The notes under the pieces: generated by a model
Seen by the model: the letters and a program-made list of their open reading frames with translations, nothing else
Database searches by the model: none
What the model was told of the DNA's origin: nothing
In this document: in pieces, positions 61,964 to 64,000 of the stretch
Layout of the letters: each line of letters opens with the position of its first letter
Numbering within the stretch: the stretch's first letter is position 1
From: Liquidambar formosana
Taxonomy: Eukaryota; Streptophyta; Magnoliopsida; Saxifragales; Altingiaceae
Direction of reading: 5' to 3'
DNA: 64,000 nucleotides
NCBI GenBank assembly: GCA_039720395.1
Contig: CM077827.1
Coordinates: 22,224,375 to 22,288,374 of the forward strand
Position numbers and translations under genes: made by a program

Positions 61964-63364
61964 TTTCATCCGTAAGCCTTTTAGGAGATTTAACATGCCA
62001 CTAAGAAGTTGATATGATTTTTCTACTATCTTCTATTACTTTTTGTCTTGTTGATTCAAAAAAAAGAAAAAAAAGAGTCCCTCACCATTGATTCTCCCAT
62101 GTTTCTCTTTATGTTTTTTTTTAATCTTGTGTCTTTATTGGTCATTGACCTTGCCCTCTAAAGAATCCTTGATTGTTGTGATCCCATCCAATCCCATTAA
62201 AAAAAAAAATGTCTCATTCGTAGGACCTCACCACGTCTTTTGACTCAAACTTTTGTCATAGATTTAATGACAAAAAAGGTGTAGCAGTGATCTCTAAGGG
62301 AATAATTGGGCTTATTTGATTGAAATATCTGAATGGCTCAATGAAGAGTAGGGGTATGAGATTTCATGAATTGAATTCCTCCATGGTTGAAGCATTATCT
62401 AGGTCAGACAAGCTCGAATGGCTCAATGATGAGGAGAAGAGGTATGGAACTTCATGAATTCCTATGGTTGAAGCATTCTCAAGATCTGAAAGGCTCGTAG
62501 TAGTAAAATAAGTGAAGAGAAAAGAAAAGCCCGCTAGGTTGAAAACCCGAAAGGGCGTCCTAGGCAAAAATTAGGGCAACCCGCTAGCTTGAAAACCTAA
62601 AAGAGCAATCTAAGCAAAATTTAGGGTATTTTAAAAAAAAAAGGGAGGGGGGGGAAAGGAAGTGTCCACTCTGTCTCCGTACTCTGAATAAGCAATGGGT
62701 CTAATCTAGGCCTCTTAAAAGCATATCTTTTTCTATTAAGGCATATCCATGATTAAAGAAAATTGTTTTACAAAAGGCTCCATGACTGTACTAAGACTGT
62801 GTAGAAAACCTTAAGAATGTCTTTCAATAAATGATAAAGAATGAAAAATAATGAATCTTATTAGAAGCCATTGCTAGCTTTAGTCTCTAAATCCGTCTTG
62901 ATAGAGTGTCTATCATGTCCTTAGAGTTATACCTTTTGTTAGGTTTGTCTTCCCTCATAAGGTTTGCACCGTTTTATTACAGGGCTTGAGGGTCTTTTGC
63001 ATGTCTGTTTCTAGGCTGGTGAGCCTACTTAGTTTGGTTTTAAGGCCTTTTTGTATGTTTGTTTCCAAGATTATGGACTTCCTCTATTCAGCTTTAAGGC
63101 TTGAAAGCCTTTTAATGTATTTGTATAAGCATAGGAATTGACTTCATCTCCAGGCCTATGAATTTTTGCATGATTGTCTTGAGGCCCGTACGCTTCCTTG
63201 TTCATCTTGAGGCCCAAATACCTCAGTTATTTTAGCTTCCAGGTTTAACACCTTAAAGTTTAGGCTCTTTTTCAATCCAAGTTCGAGGCATTACTGCTTC
63301 CTGAAATTGTTTTAAGGCATGTGTAGCCTTCGTTCTTCCCTTGTGAATGTTGATGAATCTCATC
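61964..63364 (+). mobile_element. Gypsy element 3' non-coding region, right part
   Basis: Holds an ~80-base duplication (GAATGGCTCAATGA, GAATT, TGGTTGAAGCATT at about 62331-62410 and 62414-62492), two copies of the CCCGCTAG(G/C)TTGAAAACC unit (62529-62574, 62580-62626) and a run of AGGC/TTGAGGC-containing phrases (62990-63320). No coding. Repeat-rich 3' regions are typical of Tat/Ogre elements. The 3' LTR is not in the window. Confidence 0.55.
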
Positions 63365-63369
63365 CACAC

Positions 63370-64000
63370 CATATGAGTATTGACCACTTCTCATTGGTTT
63401 CTTAATATGAGTATTGACTCCTACTCATACGAGGCTTTAGATTTCTCATATGAGTATTGATCATTACTCAAATGATCACTCATTTCAATTGTTCTCTTGT
63501 TGTACAAGTATTGACTCTTACTCATATAACACATTGTTCCTCTTCATATGAATATTGAATTCTACTCATATAATGCAATGTTTTTCTTGAGTACTGACTT
63601 ATTCTCATCTTAAGCATTGACTTTTGCTTATATATTTTTTGTCAAATGAGTAATGACTTCTACTCATTTCGAGCATTGACCCTTGCTTATATACTTTTCT
63701 CTATGAGTATTGACTTCTTCTCATTTCAAGCATTGACTGTTGCTTATATGCTTTTAATCGAGAGTATTGACCCTTACTCATCTTAAGCATTAACCCTTGC
63801 TTATGTGCTTTTCTCTATAAGTATTGAATTCTACTCATGAGATTTCTTATTACACTTTCAGTGTGGATATTGACTTCTATCCATACAGTATATCATTGGT
63901 TCTCGTATAAATAATGACCCTTACTCATACGATGTCTCATTGGTTCTCTTGAGTACTGACTTATATTCATTCCAAGTATTGACCCATACTTACTCTGAGT
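63370..64000 (+). repeat. Array of short hairpin units, (ATGAGTA-N8-TACTCAT)-like
   Basis: GAGTATTGAC followed about 5 bases later by TACTCAT recurs roughly every 30-60 bases to the window end, alternating with GAGCATTGAC/TGCTTATAT variants. Each unit has an inverted repeat (ATGAGTA with TACTCAT, or AAGCA with TGCTT). The array continues beyond the window and belongs to the 3' region of the Gypsy element. Confidence 0.8.

Noticed and set aside
63370..64000. CRISPR-like array of repeats and spacers
   Set aside because: Units vary in sequence and spacing, there are no unique spacers or cas genes, and the context is a plant retrotransposon.

Overview
This is AT-rich nuclear DNA from a flowering plant, most likely a woody eudicot. 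The evidence is spliced genes with GT-AG introns, a plant restorer-like PPR gene, a plant BPM (MATH-BTB) gene, and plant-type Copia, Tat/Ogre-like Gypsy, L1, SINE, TRIM, Tourist and Helitron sequences. The species cannot be fixed from the sequence. Nothing prokaryotic, organellar or viral was recognised, and no tRNA or rRNA gene was found.

Only two intact protein-coding genes can be supported, both on the minus strand. The first is an intronless P-class PPR gene (8319-10091, 590 aa, 14 repeats). The second is a four-exon BPM-type CUL3 adaptor gene (19693-45368). Its exons splice in phase into a 406-aa protein, but they spread over 25.7 kb because intron 1 is 7.7 kb and intron 3 is 16.6 kb, both filled with mobile elements. 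Two further short, well-bounded exon-like segments near 0.7 kb and 3.4 kb (minus strand) have no assigned gene.

Layout. 1-8 kb: L1 remnants, a TRIM solo LTR, a truncated Tourist MITE, a 70-bp-arm hairpin and a partial copy of the PPR 3' end. 8.3-10.1 kb: PPR gene. 10-19.7 kb: intergenic, with a decayed Copia gag whose leader is split by a Tourist MITE, and a 1-kb-arm inverted repeat with a Helitron in one arm only. 19.7-45.4 kb: BPM gene, whose introns hold three TRIM-A copies, a second TRIM family, SINEs, MITEs, L1 fragments, a Copia integrase fragment and an F-box fragment embedded in an L1. 45.4-64 kb: retrotransposon nest with three solo LTRs, each with a perfect 5-bp target duplication (GGGTC, AGTCC, AATAG), a truncated fourth LTR, a 212-bp-arm palindrome made from an LTR end, and a decayed, internally deleted Tat/Ogre-like element with its PBS, gag remnant and a long repeat-rich 3' region ending in a hairpin array.

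The two host genes have no obvious functional link. The PPR probably acts on organellar RNA, and the BPM recruits substrates to a cullin-3 ubiquitin ligase. The most distinctive content is structural: target duplications and nesting allow relative insertion order to be read directly in several places.
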